The notes below the pieces were generated by a model, which worked only from the letters and a program-made list of their open reading frames with translations, made no database searches and was not told the DNA's origin. A DNA stretch of 64,000 nt, taken from Plenodomus lindquistii (lineage: Eukaryota; Ascomycota; Dothideomycetes; Pleosporales; Leptosphaeriaceae). The translations under genes and the position numbers were made by a program. Location of the stretch: the NCBI GenBank assembly GCA_025504975.1, contig JANUWI010000018.1, forward strand, positions 744,001 through 808,000. Direction: 5' to 3'. Positions 11,252 through 22,544 of this stretch are shown piece by piece. How positions within the stretch are numbered: the first letter of the stretch is position 1; every line of letters begins with the position of its first letter.

Positions 11252-13048
11252 ATGGCCTTCAACTTCAACTGGTCGCCGCTCATTGCCGACACTTCGCGGG
11301 CGCGCGACATGTTGACGACGGCGCTCAACAAGTCGCCCAAGCCGCCCATCATCGTCGACGACATCATCGTCACCGAGCTCAACCTGGGCACCACTCCACC
11401 CGAGCTGGAGATTCTGGAAATAGGCGATTTGGCCGAGGACCGCTTCCGGGGCATTTTCAAGATGTCGTATGCGGGAGATGCCTTCCTGACGCTCAAAACA
11501 AAAGTCCAGGCCAATCCACTCAAGACATATCTATCCAACAAGCCCGACTTTGCATCGCCACAGCCTCTTGCTGCATCATCTGGCTTGACGATTCCACTGC
11601 AGATAACGCTGTCGAACATCCGGCTGTCCGGCTTCGTCATCTTGGTCTTCTCCAAACAAAAAGGCTTGACGCTAGTCTTTCGCAATGATCCTCTCGAGTC
11701 ACTCAAGGTGTCCTCGACATTTGACTCGATACCCTTCGTGCGAGACTATCTACAAAAGGAGATTGAAGGACAACTGCGCATACTGTTCATGGAAGACCTA
11801 CCAGCCATCATCCACCGACTATCACAACGCATGCTGTCACCCGAGTATCAAGAAATAGAGGCAGAGGAGCGGTTGGAAGGAAACAACGACAACTCTGCAG
11901 CGGTTGATCCCCTCGCATCACCACCGCAAGATGCCGTCGATGCATTTGGCAACCTCCTCGACGAGTCGCAGATCTCGGAAATGTCGCTCGACGCTAGCGG
12001 CGAGGTTCACGCTTCCTTCTCCCAGAAGAACATCCTACGCCTTGCCGCCCTTTCCGAATCGCAACGAACACTCTCCCTATTCACACCGGGCATTCGAGAT
12101 GCCGTCTTCCGCGCTTGGGCTGGTCATCCAGACAGGTCAGAGTCGGGTGCGGCTACACCAGCGCTCACGCAAGGCAGTTTGTCGAGGATACAATCTACAT
12201 TTGGCAGCTACAAGTCTGGTGCATCATCGGTCGCCTCGGGCAGTACGGGCAATGAGACATTGAGCTCGCGGCCGACGTTGATGTCATCATCATCCTACCT
12301 CTCCGCAGGACTAAGCCTGGGTGCGGGCCGATCGCGCACGGGAGGCATGCGCAAGCGCAAGAAGCGTGTTGTCGATTTGCGGAAGAAGACTGATGCGGCA
12401 GAGTCCCCTGGTGTTTCCAGCGAGGCACACACGCCAACACCAAGCTCATACGCGTCGGAGACCTCTAGCGTCATACTCGAAGAACGAGAGCTTGAGGAAG
12501 AGCTTGCTACTCCACCGAGGACTCCGAGTCGGCCAGGCATGACCTTCGAAAGCAAGCATGGTAGTCTCGACTACGGCGAACCAAGTCGTCTCCCTGGATC
12601 CACGCCCACTCGGGACCCCGACTCTCACCTTGCTCCCGCACCCCTCCTCTCCGACCCAGTCCACTTCCCCAAATCCAAACAAAAAGCCGCGACCGACGAG
12701 CCCGGCAAATCCAAATCCTCTTCCAAACGCCCCCCTTTGTCACGCAACCAGCTTCGTCAGGTCCAGCAATCGACCTCCCCGCTCCTGCGTTCCCTCTCCT
12801 TCGATAAGATCTCGTCACTATCCTCCCCTTCGAGCGCAGACGCAACGCCTAGTTCCGGTGGTATCCTCGAACAAGCCTGGATGCACAAGATGGCGCAGGA
12901 GATTGCACGAAAAGTACAAGAGGAGAAGGACAGGGGATCGCCACAACCCAGGTCACGGCACGAGAGGCGCAAGACTGCGCCGGGAATTAGCGGGGGCATG
13001 TGGGCGAGTGACGAGGCCATGGAAGCACCGCCTGCTTATGTTGCTTGA
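11252..13048 (+). CDS. mdm34: Mdm34, ERMES complex outer-membrane subunit
   Basis: Single exon, 598 aa, ATG 11252 with C-rich leader. The N-terminal about 190 residues form the SMP domain (MAFNFNWSPLIADTSRARDM start, DDIIVTELNLGTTPPELEILEIGDL), characteristic of Mdm34. The C-terminal two thirds are low-complexity, with a basic 'RKRKKRVVDLRKK' segment at about residues 365-380 and Ser/Pro-rich stretches, as in other filamentous fungi. With Mdm10, Mdm12 and Mmm1 it tethers ER and mitochondria and supports phospholipid exchange (established for the complex). The intact SMP start and length give high confidence. Confidence 0.96.
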   Translation: MAFNFNWSPLIADTSRARDMLTTALNKSPKPPIIVDDIIVTELNLGTTPPELEILEIGDLAEDRFRGIFKMSYAGDAFLTLKTKVQANPLKTYLSNKPDFASPQPLAASSGLTIPLQITLSNIRLSGFVILVFSKQKGLTLVFRNDPLESLKVSSTFDSIPFVRDYLQKEIEGQLRILFMEDLPAIIHRLSQRMLSPEYQEIEAEERLEGNNDNSAAVDPLASPPQDAVDAFGNLLDESQISEMSLDASGEVHASFSQKNILRLAALSESQRTLSLFTPGIRDAVFRAWAGHPDRSESGAATPALTQGSLSRIQSTFGSYKSGASSVASGSTGNETLSSRPTLMSSSSYLSAGLSLGAGRSRTGGMRKRKKRVVDLRKKTDAAESPGVSSEAHTPTPSSYASETSSVILEERELEEELATPPRTPSRPGMTFESKHGSLDYGEPSRLPGSTPTRDPDSHLAPAPLLSDPVHFPKSKQKAATDEPGKSKSSSKRPPLSRNQLRQVQQSTSPLLRSLSFDKISSLSSPSSADATPSSGGILEQAWMHKMAQEIARKVQEEKDRGSPQPRSRHERRKTAPGISGGMWASDEAMEAPPAYVA

Positions 13049-13748
13049 TGCCCTCCCTGTTCACGAACCAACACCTAATTGGGGAGGGATACACTTCTTA
13101 CGAAAGAAAGACGATTTTATGAGTCATGTTGATGTTGATGGCTGATGGTCAGCTACGGTCTTCCTGCTGTTTTGCGCAAACCGCCACTTATTTCTTTTGT
13201 CCAGCGAGTCCATTTCGAAAAAGTCTGCATATCGGTCGGTCGGTTGGTACTGGTGCAGCGTCCGTTGACGCAAGCATTGCATCTAAGCAAGGTGTTTAGG
13301 GGGCTTTTTAAAGCATATTTGGCGGAGTTGGTATGGTGGGATGGGAAGGTGCATTGGGGGCTAGGGGCAGGAAAGGAGCATTGGGGTGGTTGGGCGGTAA
13401 TCGGCGCTCAAGTCTCGGGGAGAGGTGGGGGTGGATGGAAGGTGATCAGAAACAAACTACGCTCACGCGAGACAATCCTCTACATCTATACTTATAACAA
13501 GAACCAACATTCTAAACACATATTCCAGCATCCGAAACAATAGACGTGAGGGTGCTTTACGAAGGTCGACTGTAGTTGTTGCGTCCCCGCCTTACCAAAC
13601 AAGTAGAAACGTCTAAATTGTAGAACAGCGAGAAGACAATATGCAAATTCAAGAGCATAAGAGTACATCTGTAGTTACCTGTAGAGTATACACCTTATGT
13701 TTAGACCCCCTTTATGAAGCCTTTGATATACTGTGATGGCTGTATTGG
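13049..13748. other. Intergenic between mdm34 and the Zn2Cys6 gene
   Basis: 3' UTR of mdm34 and promoter of the next gene; a 132-codon open frame at 13145-13543 has no recognisable protein features. Confidence 0.5.
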
Positions 13749-16331
13749 ATGTTCCTTCGTAGTGAGATGTCGGCTACTACCCAGGACTCGGTCCAGCCTT
13801 GCACCCGGTCCGCTAACGGCAACCCAACTCAAAATACCGTGCCGCGCTCCGACGATCAAACACCGACATTCGACTTCGACTCCACAATGGATACATCAAC
13901 CTCCCCACGCCACAAAGGAAGTACAGATGGAGGCAATGGTGCAGTGTTCAATGGAGAGACGAGGGAGGAGGAAGCGGCACGCATTAAAAGGACGCAGATT
14001 GCGTGTTTGAATTGCCGGAAGAGGAAGAGTCGGTGTTTGCTGTAAGTTTTGAGGAATGAAGCAGCATAGATGTGTCCCATCGGCGATTATCTAACCTGGA
14101 AGTTTTGCTGATGCGCTGCGAACAAAAGGGACTCGGATAACTCGATACCCTGTCTAAGATGTAAACGCGACAATCTCGACTGTATTCTCGGAGGAAGTAA
14201 CCGTGGCGGCCGTCGCGTGAGGAAGAAGAAAGTCGAGGATGGAGGCGCCGTGCAGCCAACATCGTCACAGCAACAGCCACAGCAATCTCTCCCTTCGCTT
14301 AAAGCGACGGAGCCAGAGGGGAGTTTTCATACCCTGGGCAACCTTGGGACGTGGCAGGAGCCCGACCCAAATCAAGTGCAGTATGACGAGGAGTTACAGA
14401 ACTCACGATCTGGATCGTCGAATACTGATGAGTTACCGTTTTCTAATCTGCAAAATCCTTCAGATGCGCTGGGGATTCTGGCTAGGGTTGCGGGTGAATC
14501 GAGCTCGAATGAGGAAAATGGTGGTGGTGGTGCTGGGAACATGCGAGCGTCGATTAGCACGCAACCCCTGACATCGATATCGACGTCAATGCCAGCCCCG
14601 CTGTCGTTCTCATACCCGTTACTGGACCGAGGAGTGTTGACGGTACATTCTCTATGCCAGCTATTGATACGTTTTCAGCAGCACTACCACGTCTACTACC
14701 CTTTGACGCCGGCGCATGCGTTTGAGACGGCAAGGTTGTCAGATATGGTCACCAAGGAACCACATCTTCTAACCGCAATCCTCTTGATCGCTTCGAAAGA
14801 CCTTATCGACGAACCCTTGATCTACGATGCGTGCAGCGAGCACATGAAATCGCTTGTCGCAGCCCTAGCAGCAGGAGGCGATGCAGGCATAGAAGCCGTG
14901 GAGGCATTACTGTTACTTGCAGAATGGGCACCCTATACCCAACGCGACTCCGGCAAAGTTGGCAAAGGCGAAGAAGACAAGGAAAGTTGGATGCACGCCG
15001 GTCTTGCCCTGCGCATCGCGTATTATCTCGCCCTCGATCGTTACTCCTTCCGCTTCGTAGACCAAGGCAAAGACCCGGATCACCATCGAAAACGCCTCAT
15101 TTGGACCTCTGCATACGTGTCCGATCGCCATATCAGTATTCGCATTGGGAAGGCGTTTTGGTCGCGTGGACCAGGACCGTTGACAACGCTGAGGAGAGAG
15201 GACTATCCGAGCTTGATTCCCAAGAGCCCCAACGAAGAAGATTACGCGAGTATCTTCCAGGCGAATCTGGAACTGACGCAACTGTTTAGCAATGTACACG
15301 ACACACTGTACTCGAATCCTGGGTCGAGTTTCCGCACACACATGAGCGGCAGCTATATCAAGTTCATTGACGACTTTCGGTCAGCGATCTATGGGTGGAA
15401 GAGTGTATGGGGGACGCTGACTTGTTCGCCGCCCTTGAAGGCTTGTCTGCTCATGTCATACGACTACCTGCGTCTCTACACCAATGCATTTGCCTTTCAG
15501 GCCACTGTACTCCGCGCTCTGCCTTCACAGGGCGTGGGAGGCGGAGGCGATTCAGCAGCAGGACAGCAAGGGGGCAGTGGTGCAATGCACATCCCCCAAC
15601 GCGTCTTCGCCAACAACGTCGGCGCAGTCGGCGACGCGCGCTTCATCTACGAGGGCCTCGACGCCGCAAAAGCCATTCTCACAACTGTAAACAACTTTGT
15701 CGACCCTGAGCGCAGTCTCCGCTTCATGCCGTTACGATACTACCTATATCTCGTATACGCAGGCGTATTCCTCTACCGCGCACGCTGCACAGGCGTCATA
15801 TCCGCTGACGAAGACCGCGCCATCCGCGCCATGATCAACGAAACAATCGCGCGCCTACAACGTGCAGCCGTAGGCAGCGGAAGCGGCATCCAGCACCCAG
15901 GCAGCAGATACAGCACGCTGCTCAAACTCCTCTGGGCCAAAGTCCCCCGGAAAGACAAACGAGAACGCGGTTTCAGACACCCGGGCACGAGTATCGCATC
16001 CAACCCGCTCGACGCCAACGGGCTGCCCGCTCACAACCAGCATGCAAATTCGCTCGCTGGCCACTCCCATACTAGTCCGCAGCCCAGTAGTATAGGTACG
16101 GGCGAGTCTCCTGCGCTCACTGAACTCGCTGGAGATTTCGGCTGGACGGATCTTATGGCTGTAGGTGAGTTTGCGGTTCATGGGGCGGGGGCAGGGGCTG
16201 AGGATCCGAATGCGCTGTGGAATGGGTTCCTACCGCTGGATATGGGATGGGGGGCACCGGGGCAAGGGTTTGGGTTTGGGTTTGAAGGCCTGGGTGGGAT
16301 GGAGGGGGGTGAGCTGGGTATGCTGTTTTAG
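13749..16331 (+). CDS. Zn2Cys6 fungal transcription factor
   Basis: Two exons, 13749-14041 and 14129-16331; the 87-nt intron (GTAAGT...AAAAG) lies inside the zinc cluster. 831 aa from ATG 13749; a second in-frame ATG at 13767 is equally possible. The joined cluster is C86-x2-C89-x6-C96-x9-C106-x2-C109-x6-C116, followed by basic 'GRRVRKKK' linker, then Gln/Ser-rich sequence and the middle homology region (FHVYYPLTPAHAFETARL ... SYIKFIDDFRSAIYGW). The C-terminus is Gly-rich with acidic/aromatic residues, likely activating. Target genes are not evident from neighbours. The GGSNRGGRRVRK linker may point to an Aro80-like group, low confidence. Confidence 0.9.
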
Positions 16332-17456
16332 GTGTGAATGGGAGGGGAAGAGAAAACAAGGGAGTAAGAAAGTGAAGGGCTAGGGAGACACGGGAGGATG
16401 GAAGACGGGAAACCGTATAATCTGCGTGTGTCTGTATATATCAATGGGCAGTCAGAGGCTGGAAACCTCCAGACATGGTGGACGGGTCGGTGTGCGTAGA
16501 ATTGTTTGGAGTTTGCATGCGATACCATTTACGTTTTTGACGACACAGCAGGGGACTGGTAGATGTCAAATGCGGTTTTTCGCGCTGTGGTTTGCAACCA
16601 GTTTGGACGCGTTGGCTGGGTACTTGATCTTCTAGGACACTTCCGTAAGCAATACATGGCGTTGCTTCTAATTGATGGACAACTGCTGCCGCTGCCTTAT
16701 AGTACAATGTAAACGAAGAGCGAAGGTCAGTGTGCACGGGAAGGATGTCAATACCGACGCTAAGCCCCGCCAATACCCGAAGCTACCGCTACAATCACAC
16801 CCCGCGTGTCCACCTCTCCGCATTCGACCTGACTTCTTCCCCATCGTATCGTCACGTCAACATCCATTCATCGTGTCTGTCGAGGCCTCGACCTACAATA
16901 TGGCGATCAAACTGCCATTTCCGTCACGCAGCCCCACGATAGGTTCGATTACCCTCGGGCAGCCAACGCCAATGCGGAAGGTGGTCGTCGATCCCGCAGC
17001 CAGTAATCAATCGCAGAACTAGGATCGCACCTAAACAATGCCCTTCGAAACACCAAACATCAACGCGTGACCATTCGCTAGCCGGCAGCTTTCATCTCGC
17101 ACAGTGCCTTGGCAGATGCTCAAACCGGCAGCTCACTCGCCACACCCTGCTGATCGTCAAGCAAATATACCAAGGCTTAGCCTGAAGCTTGCCTTATCGC
17201 GTGTCGCGATATTAAGTGTACAGAACGGGCTTGCGTAGTACCACCATGTTGGCACGCAGCTTCCCTGGCCAGGAAACATTAGAGCGAGTTTGGCAGGTGT
17301 ACATGGTGTCAGTACACTAGCTTCCTGGTATCCACTCGTTCAGCGTGTCAGTCACTTACGATGAAGCTTTGAACACGGGTATATAAGTAGCGGTAGGTGT
17401 CTATTTCTTTTGCTCGTCACCCCACTACTTCAGAGTGTCTTATTCATAAAGTCACC
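16332..17456. other. Intergenic, carboxypeptidase promoter side
   Basis: No convincing gene. A 40-codon frame at 16900-17022 was seen but cannot be supported. Confidence 0.45.
17380..17386 (+). promoter_or_regulatory. TATA box of the carboxypeptidase gene
   Basis: TATATAA 71 bases upstream of the ATG at 17457, followed by a pyrimidine-rich leader; position and sequence fit a fungal TATA box. Confidence 0.6.
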
Positions 17457-18823
17457 ATGAAGTTCCTCGGCGTCGCCCTCGCCTCGCTCGGTCTTACTTC
17501 TGCTGCTACGGTCGCGAAGAAGGTCAGCTATGACGATTGGAAAGTTTACCGCGTCAATGTTGGCTCCAACACTGCAAAGTTCAACGACGTGGTGAGCAAG
17601 CTCAAGCTCGAAATTTGGAAGGGAAAGCCAGATTCCAGCGATATCGTCGATGTCGTTGTCCCACCCACACAGATCTCTGCATTCGAGGCTTCGACTGCAG
17701 ATATTCAGACGAAAGTCATGCACGAGAATCTTGGACTCTCCATCGCGGATGAGAGCACTGATGCCTTTGCCATTGCTGCGGGTAATTTATCCCACGATCT
17801 TATGTTACAAGGGTTGAAACGCTGACGGGAGGTTCAGCCGGGGCGGCGCCGTCTGCGACATGGTTCAATGCATACCACTCTATTGCGGATCACCAGCAGT
17901 GGGTATCGGATCTTGCAGCTGCCTACCCCAACAATGCCGAGGTGATCTCTGCGGGCAAATCGGTCGAAGGCCGTGACATCAAGGGTATCCACATTTGGGG
18001 CAATGGAGGCAAGGGATCCAAGAAGGGTGTTGTATGGCACGGAACCGTCCATGCACGAGAATGGATCACCACCATGGTATGTCGATCCCGAAAGTCCATC
18101 ATCTCCGACCATACTGACATCACCCAGGTTGTAGAATACGCAGCCTACAAGCTCCTAACAGCCACCGACACCGCTACTGCCGCCTTCAAGAACAACTACG
18201 ATTTCTACATTTTCCCCATTGTCAACCCTGACGGCTTCGCCTACACCCAGACCAACGATCGCCTGTGGCGCAAGAACCGTCAGACCACTCCCTCTGCAAG
18301 CTGCATCGGCCGCGATATTAACCGCAACTGGCCAAGTCACTGGGACCAGCGTGGTGGTGCTAGCACAGCGCCCTGCGACCAGGATTACAAGGGTCCGTCC
18401 GCAGGTGATGGTGTTGAGACCAAGGCACTCAAGGCACAACTCGATGGCGTCGCGGCTGGCAAGGGTGTGCAGTTATATATGGATATACACGCATATTTGC
18501 AAATCTGGATGTACCCATACGGCTATACTTGCTCTGGCGTACTTCCCAATTCCGCTAAATACGCCAGTCTTACAAAAGGAGCTATTGCAGCTGTCAAGGC
18601 GGTTCACGGAACGACGTTCACGGGAGGACCGATCTGCAACACCATCTACCAGGTTAGCGGTGACAGCGTGGACTACGCGTATGAGGTGGCAAAGGCGAAT
18701 TACAGCATGACTGTTGAGTTGAGGGATACTGGGACATATGGCTTCGTGCTTCCTGCGGCGCAGATCTTGCCGAGTGCGGAGGAGATGTGGGCGGGTTTGT
18801 CGTATTTGTTGAAGAACATGTAG
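17457..18823 (+). CDS. Secreted zinc carboxypeptidase, peptidase family M14A
   Basis: 419 aa preproenzyme in three exons: 17457-17781, 17838-18076, 18128-18823. Signal peptide residues 1-17, an activation propeptide to about residue 105, then the catalytic domain. Zinc ligands His180 and Glu183 (HAREW), His309 (DIHAY); substrate residues Asn253-Arg254 (INRNW), Tyr362 (TIYQVSG) and catalytic Glu385 (TVELRDTGTYGF). The position equal to bovine CPA residue 255 is Val369, so a preference for hydrophobic C-terminal residues is likely (inference). Intron 2 (18077-18127, 51 nt, GTATGT...CAG) is in frame without a stop and would be missed by simple frame reading. A TATA box lies at 17380. Confidence 0.95.
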
Positions 18824-19128
18824 GGGAAATGAGCGCGGAGCGACGACTGTAGAAGAGGGGGTACATGAAATATTCTTACGAGCAATGAACCGTATTATCA
18901 TCTAGTGATTGGAGTCAGTCATGGTTGAAAATTTCTGGGGGAACGGGGGTTGAAGTACGACTTTCGAATTACTCTAAGTCGATGTGAGTCAACTACCCAC
19001 TCCAATTGTGTAGCACGTCAGCTTTCGACAGACTAATGCCTCTCTTCCGATGCAAAACTCTTGGAAAGAATTCCATCAAGACCGTCCAAGCCAGTCCACT
19101 CCTCCTGCTACCACAGCCACCAAGCCAT
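18824..19128. other. Intergenic between convergent genes
   Basis: 3' flanks of the carboxypeptidase and the secreted cysteine-rich gene; nothing else seen. Confidence 0.5.
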
Positions 19129-20600
19129 CTACATACAAAAATGACTCTTCGCATGCTGCCCCTTACGATCTCCACTAGTCTGTCCAGGTCCACCAGACCA
19201 CTTGATATCGCCCTGACAATCTCTCTCCCTGTAACAACGTCAGCGATCTCCTCATTCCACCCAGACTAAAGCGCAAAAGAAACGGAGGGCAATAAAACTT
19301 ACGAAAAGATAATACACAGCCCACACCACTTATTCACACAAACCGCATACTCGCCATCCGGCTCAGGATGATTACGGCATCGGAACCCTACGCTCGTACG
19401 TAGGGGGGCGTTTAGATCGTGGAGTGAGACGCAGTACCCGCATTCTGTGCCGTCTTCTGGGGGAGCGCGGGCGGAGAGTGTGGAAGTGTGGTGAGCGATT
19501 AGGGCGACGACGTCGGGGCGGGATGTCACGTCGAATTCCTCGCGGGGTCCAATGTCCTTGTTGTTGTTGATGGTCGAGGATGCGGTGTCGGTGTCGGTGC
19601 AGACTGCTTTGTCGCTGTTCATGATGCAGTCGCTGGAACCGCAGTAGTCGATTACCCATTCGAAGTTGTCCTCGCATTTGCAGGCCATGTGTTTTCCGCA
19701 GCAGTATTGTTGGCCGTTTATCAGGCAGGTGGTTTCTTGGCGGCGGGAGATGGTCGAGACGTGGGGAGACTCGATGGCACTTGGGGTGCCTTTGATCACA
19801 GCAGTGACGGTGGAGGTGGTGTCGTCGCGCTTGTCCCAGTCATCATTTGGACCGCTGCGACCGCATTGTGCCGTGCCGTCGTAAATGTGGCAGTAGTAGT
19901 GGCGACGGCAGTGCTTGATAGCTTTCTCCTTGCCGTTATCGCAGGTGTAGCAGTCGCGGCGGCGGGCCCAGAGGTCGCCGTTGGTACAGGATGTCTTTGC
20001 GGAGATGTCGTTGTCATTCTGGACTGTACCTTGGGGATCCTCTATCTCAGTGGCGACGACGGTGTTGCGCTGGTTCACTTCGTTGTTGAAGCTGATGCCA
20101 TCGCATTGTGCCTCGCCGTCGGTGATCTGGCACTTGACATGGCGACGGCAGTGTTTGATTGGTTTCGTCTTGCCGTTCTCGCAGGTGAAGCATTCGCGGC
20201 CCTGGGACCAGAGTTGTCCGCTAGCACATGGTCGCTCTGCGGATACTTCCATGTTTGTACCCGAGACTTCGCGAGCCGCAACCGTGGTGAGGGTTGTAGA
20301 GGCTTCGGCGACGGGGTTTTTGACATGCTTGGGTGTGACGCAGTACGGTATCGGGCGAGGACTCATCACCTTGCAGATGTGGCCATGTTGGCAATCGTCG
20401 ACGAGATAGGGTTGGCCGCCGATACACTTGACGATCCGAGTCTCGGTCTCGCAGTAGTACTCGCCTTCGGTGCAAGTGGCCTTGTCGAGGACGAGGCCGG
20501 AAGAAGCGGTCTCAGAGACGGCAGTGATCGCGGGGATATCTTGAGTGAAGGCTATCATGAGGACGCCCGCAAGAGCAAGCATGAAGGTGAAGAGCCTCAT
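19129..20600 (-). CDS. Secreted multidomain cysteine-rich protein
   Basis: Exon 1 20600-19303 and exon 2 19228-19129; intron 19229-19302 has GTAAGT, GCTGAC branch and ACAG. 465 aa. Signal peptide 1 to about 20. Cysteine modules: A residues 43-87; B 125-166 and B' 205-246, a near-perfect duplication (LWxxxRxCxTCxNGKxKxIKHCRRH); C 292-334; D near the C-terminus with CGYC ... CGLC. Exon 2 adds ERDCQGDIKWSGG, giving a further Cys. Without the intron the frame stops at once after CIIFS. Arg-Arg and Lys-Arg pairs between modules could be Kex2 sites. Module A's spacing resembles small chitin-binding (CBM19-like) modules; this is inference. Role unknown; an extracellular or effector-like function is plausible. 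Confidence 0.75.
19863..19988 (-). repeat. Internal coding repeat, unit B'
   Basis: Second copy of the duplicated cysteine module (residues 205-246); shares LW, RxCxTC, NGK, IKHCRRH and the final AQC with unit B. Confidence 0.8.
20103..20228 (-). repeat. Internal coding repeat, unit B
   Basis: Encodes residues 125-166 of the secreted cysteine-rich protein. Same cysteine spacing and 60 percent or more identity by eye with unit B' at 19863-19988; period 240 bp (80 codons). Confidence 0.8.
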
Positions 20601-21364
20601 GGTGGTGTTGTTGTAGTAACGGAAGTGACTGGACGAGTAAAGTCTTGTTGGTGTTGAGGTCTAAGACTCGGAGGTAGTAGAGGGAGGGTTGGGGAGTCGG
20701 CGCATGAGGGGTCTTTATGTGTTTGAAGGCTGCGGCGTGGTGATTGGGGCTTTGACGGGGCGCAGGCGGTCAAACGGACTTCACCTTTGAAACAGGATTT
20801 AAAAATGTGCCCTTGAGGACAAACAAGCAAGTTCTCAGGTGTGCACTAACGTTCGAAGCTGGGCCGATGTGAGATAGTGAGAGCCGCTGAGGTGAAGGCG
20901 ACGCTGCGGTTGCGAGGTTGCGATTCCAGAAAAGACAGTGCCTCGTCATTTCACTATGTAATTGAACTCTAGATATTAGGCTGTCCATACTGCAGTGTGA
21001 GTGAGTATTAGAGCTGAAATGTAAGGATTCTCCATCGAGCCGGGCCACTTGTCTCACAATACATTTTCACAAGGCAAGGATTGTTGAGGTGATTCATTCA
21101 AATCTGTCATAATGTAACGTTCGTTCCCAGGTGGTCCATCCGAATCTCCTGCCTCATAAATGTATCTTATGCCTCATGTAGTCTTGTTCAATTGAGCACG
21201 AATTCTGAACTCAGCTCGTTTCCCACACAACGGCGGAAAACTTCCGAGAAATCCAATGAATACCGTACATCTGAGAGCCTGAGCCCAGTTGGCTATGTGA
21301 ACACTAAGATTCGCGGGCTTACTTTACTTACGAGTCGAATGAACCGGGGACCTAGCACCATGGC
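20601..21364. other. Intergenic, no gene seen
   Basis: Upstream region of the cysteine-rich gene and 3' flank of the next minus-strand gene; no supported frame. Confidence 0.5.
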
Positions 21365-21655
21365 CTAAACAATGGTCCGGGCCCAGGCGCAGTGCGGTGA
21401 AGGATCCTTGATGCACTTCTCGGATGGAGAGCAGTCCTGGATGAGAACCAAACGGCCATCGACGCACTCGAAGACGCCGCCGTCGTAGCCATTGTCGGCC
21501 TGTGCGGCACAGATAACTTGACCGTTGGTGCACATGGCGTGTGGGCCATCGTCGCGGGCGACGACTTTGTCGGTGCCGATCTCGATGTTGGTAGGTGCGG
21601 CAGAGGCGGCCATGAAGAGACCCATGAGGGTGAGGAAGATGTTGAGGTAGTTCAT
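21365..21655 (-). CDS. Small secreted six-cysteine protein (96 aa)
   Basis: Single exon, ATG 21655 to TAG 21365-21367. Signal peptide 1-20 (MNYLNIFLTLMGLFMAASAA), mature part with six Cys at 42, 49, 64, 75, 81, 89. The spacing 7-15-11-6-8 closely follows module A of the protein encoded 0.7 kb away (7-9-11-6-11), including the motif CxxGxxxC and DC-x5-C. So both genes carry the same domain. Size, signal peptide and cysteine content fit an apoplastic effector candidate or a small chitin/glycan-binding protein; both are inferences. Confidence 0.7.
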   Translation of the reverse strand: MNYLNIFLTLMGLFMAASAAPTNIEIGTDKVVARDDGPHAMCTNGQVICAAQADNGYDGGVFECVDGRLVLIQDCSPSEKCIKDPSPHCAWARTIV

Positions 21656-22133
21656 GTTGTTGAGTCCTTGAGAAATACTTGTAAAGATCTTGAGAAAAGA
21701 GTTGAGGAGCTGTTGAAGTTGATAGAGAGTTGAGCATGTGGTGGTCAGTAAGAGCAATGTCAAGAGGAGCGAGGGAATTCATTCAGACATACAAACGGTA
21801 GCCGATGGATCAAGGTGACGAAGTGGGGTTCTCACGTACGCTCGTCGTGTGTACCTGTGCTGGTGGTTTTCAGATTGCCATCACCCGTGGAAAGAGACTA
21901 AGAATCGGGCCGCTCGCCGTCAAGCCACCAGAGCTACATTATCGACAGCTTCAATGATCCCAGCAGTGGCCATGGAGTCTGGCTACAATCCATACTCAAT
22001 GAACCATATATCAGGCAAACACTTCGAGGGTGCTACCACCTAGCCAAGGCGGAAGACCAGCAACAGCATCCAAGTCTTGCTTTCGGTAGTCTCTATATAC
22101 TGTGGAGCACATCGGCGTCACCTGCGTCACTGT
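21656..22133. other. Intergenic between divergent small secreted-protein loci
   Basis: No gene seen. A TATATA at about 22094-22099 lies about 40 bases before the ATG of the broken gene that follows. Confidence 0.45.
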
Positions 22134-22544
22134 ATGCTACTTTAGTTGAACGTTGGTGCCCTCCCAATCACCCTCTCGCCCCGCGACCCCTCACCTAAAA
22201 TCTCCATCATCAACTGCTCCCGCAGCGCAAAATACCACCCCACCCTCCACACCTTCTGAACCTACCTCCACGCAACCTGTGCATACATCGTCCCCGCCCC
22301 GCACGGCCCCTTCTCACCACCCCTCACTACAAAGTACCGCTTCCTGATCACCAAAGACCCCGCCAACGGCAAAGCCATCAAACCTCCAGGCACCATGCCC
22401 GTTACGTTCAGGATCGAGGGCACGGATTCGGTGAGCCGGGCGAGGTGTGAAGCGTATTTTGGCGGTCGCCCGGATAGCAAGACCAGGGGTGAGAGGTGGA
22501 CGGATAGGCAGGTTGTGATTAGGGGGTTAAGGGTTGGGGGTTAA
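22134..22544 (+). pseudogene. Broken paralogue of the 181-aa secreted protein at 23483
   Basis: One frame runs from ATG 22134 to TAA 22542-22544 but is cut by TAG 22143-22145 and TGA 22257-22259. The translated remnant aligns without gaps through its centre to the intact protein encoded at 23483: PTL, a Cys 11 residues later, an IP/VP, PP[LF]T[TA]K, GK, TFRI[EQ]G, then a Cys followed by FG. The TGA falls opposite a Tyr of the intact copy. The 3' end has diverged. It is therefore a decayed tandem duplicate; alternative splicing around the stops finds no usable donor. Confidence 0.6.

Noticed and set aside
16672..17022. 116-codon frame upstream of the carboxypeptidase
   Set aside because: Mixed composition, no homology features; part of a promoter region.
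19689..20657. 322-codon plus-strand frame opposite the cysteine-rich gene
   Set aside because: Caused by the codon bias and repeats of the real minus-strand gene; Val/Ala-rich with no signal or motif.
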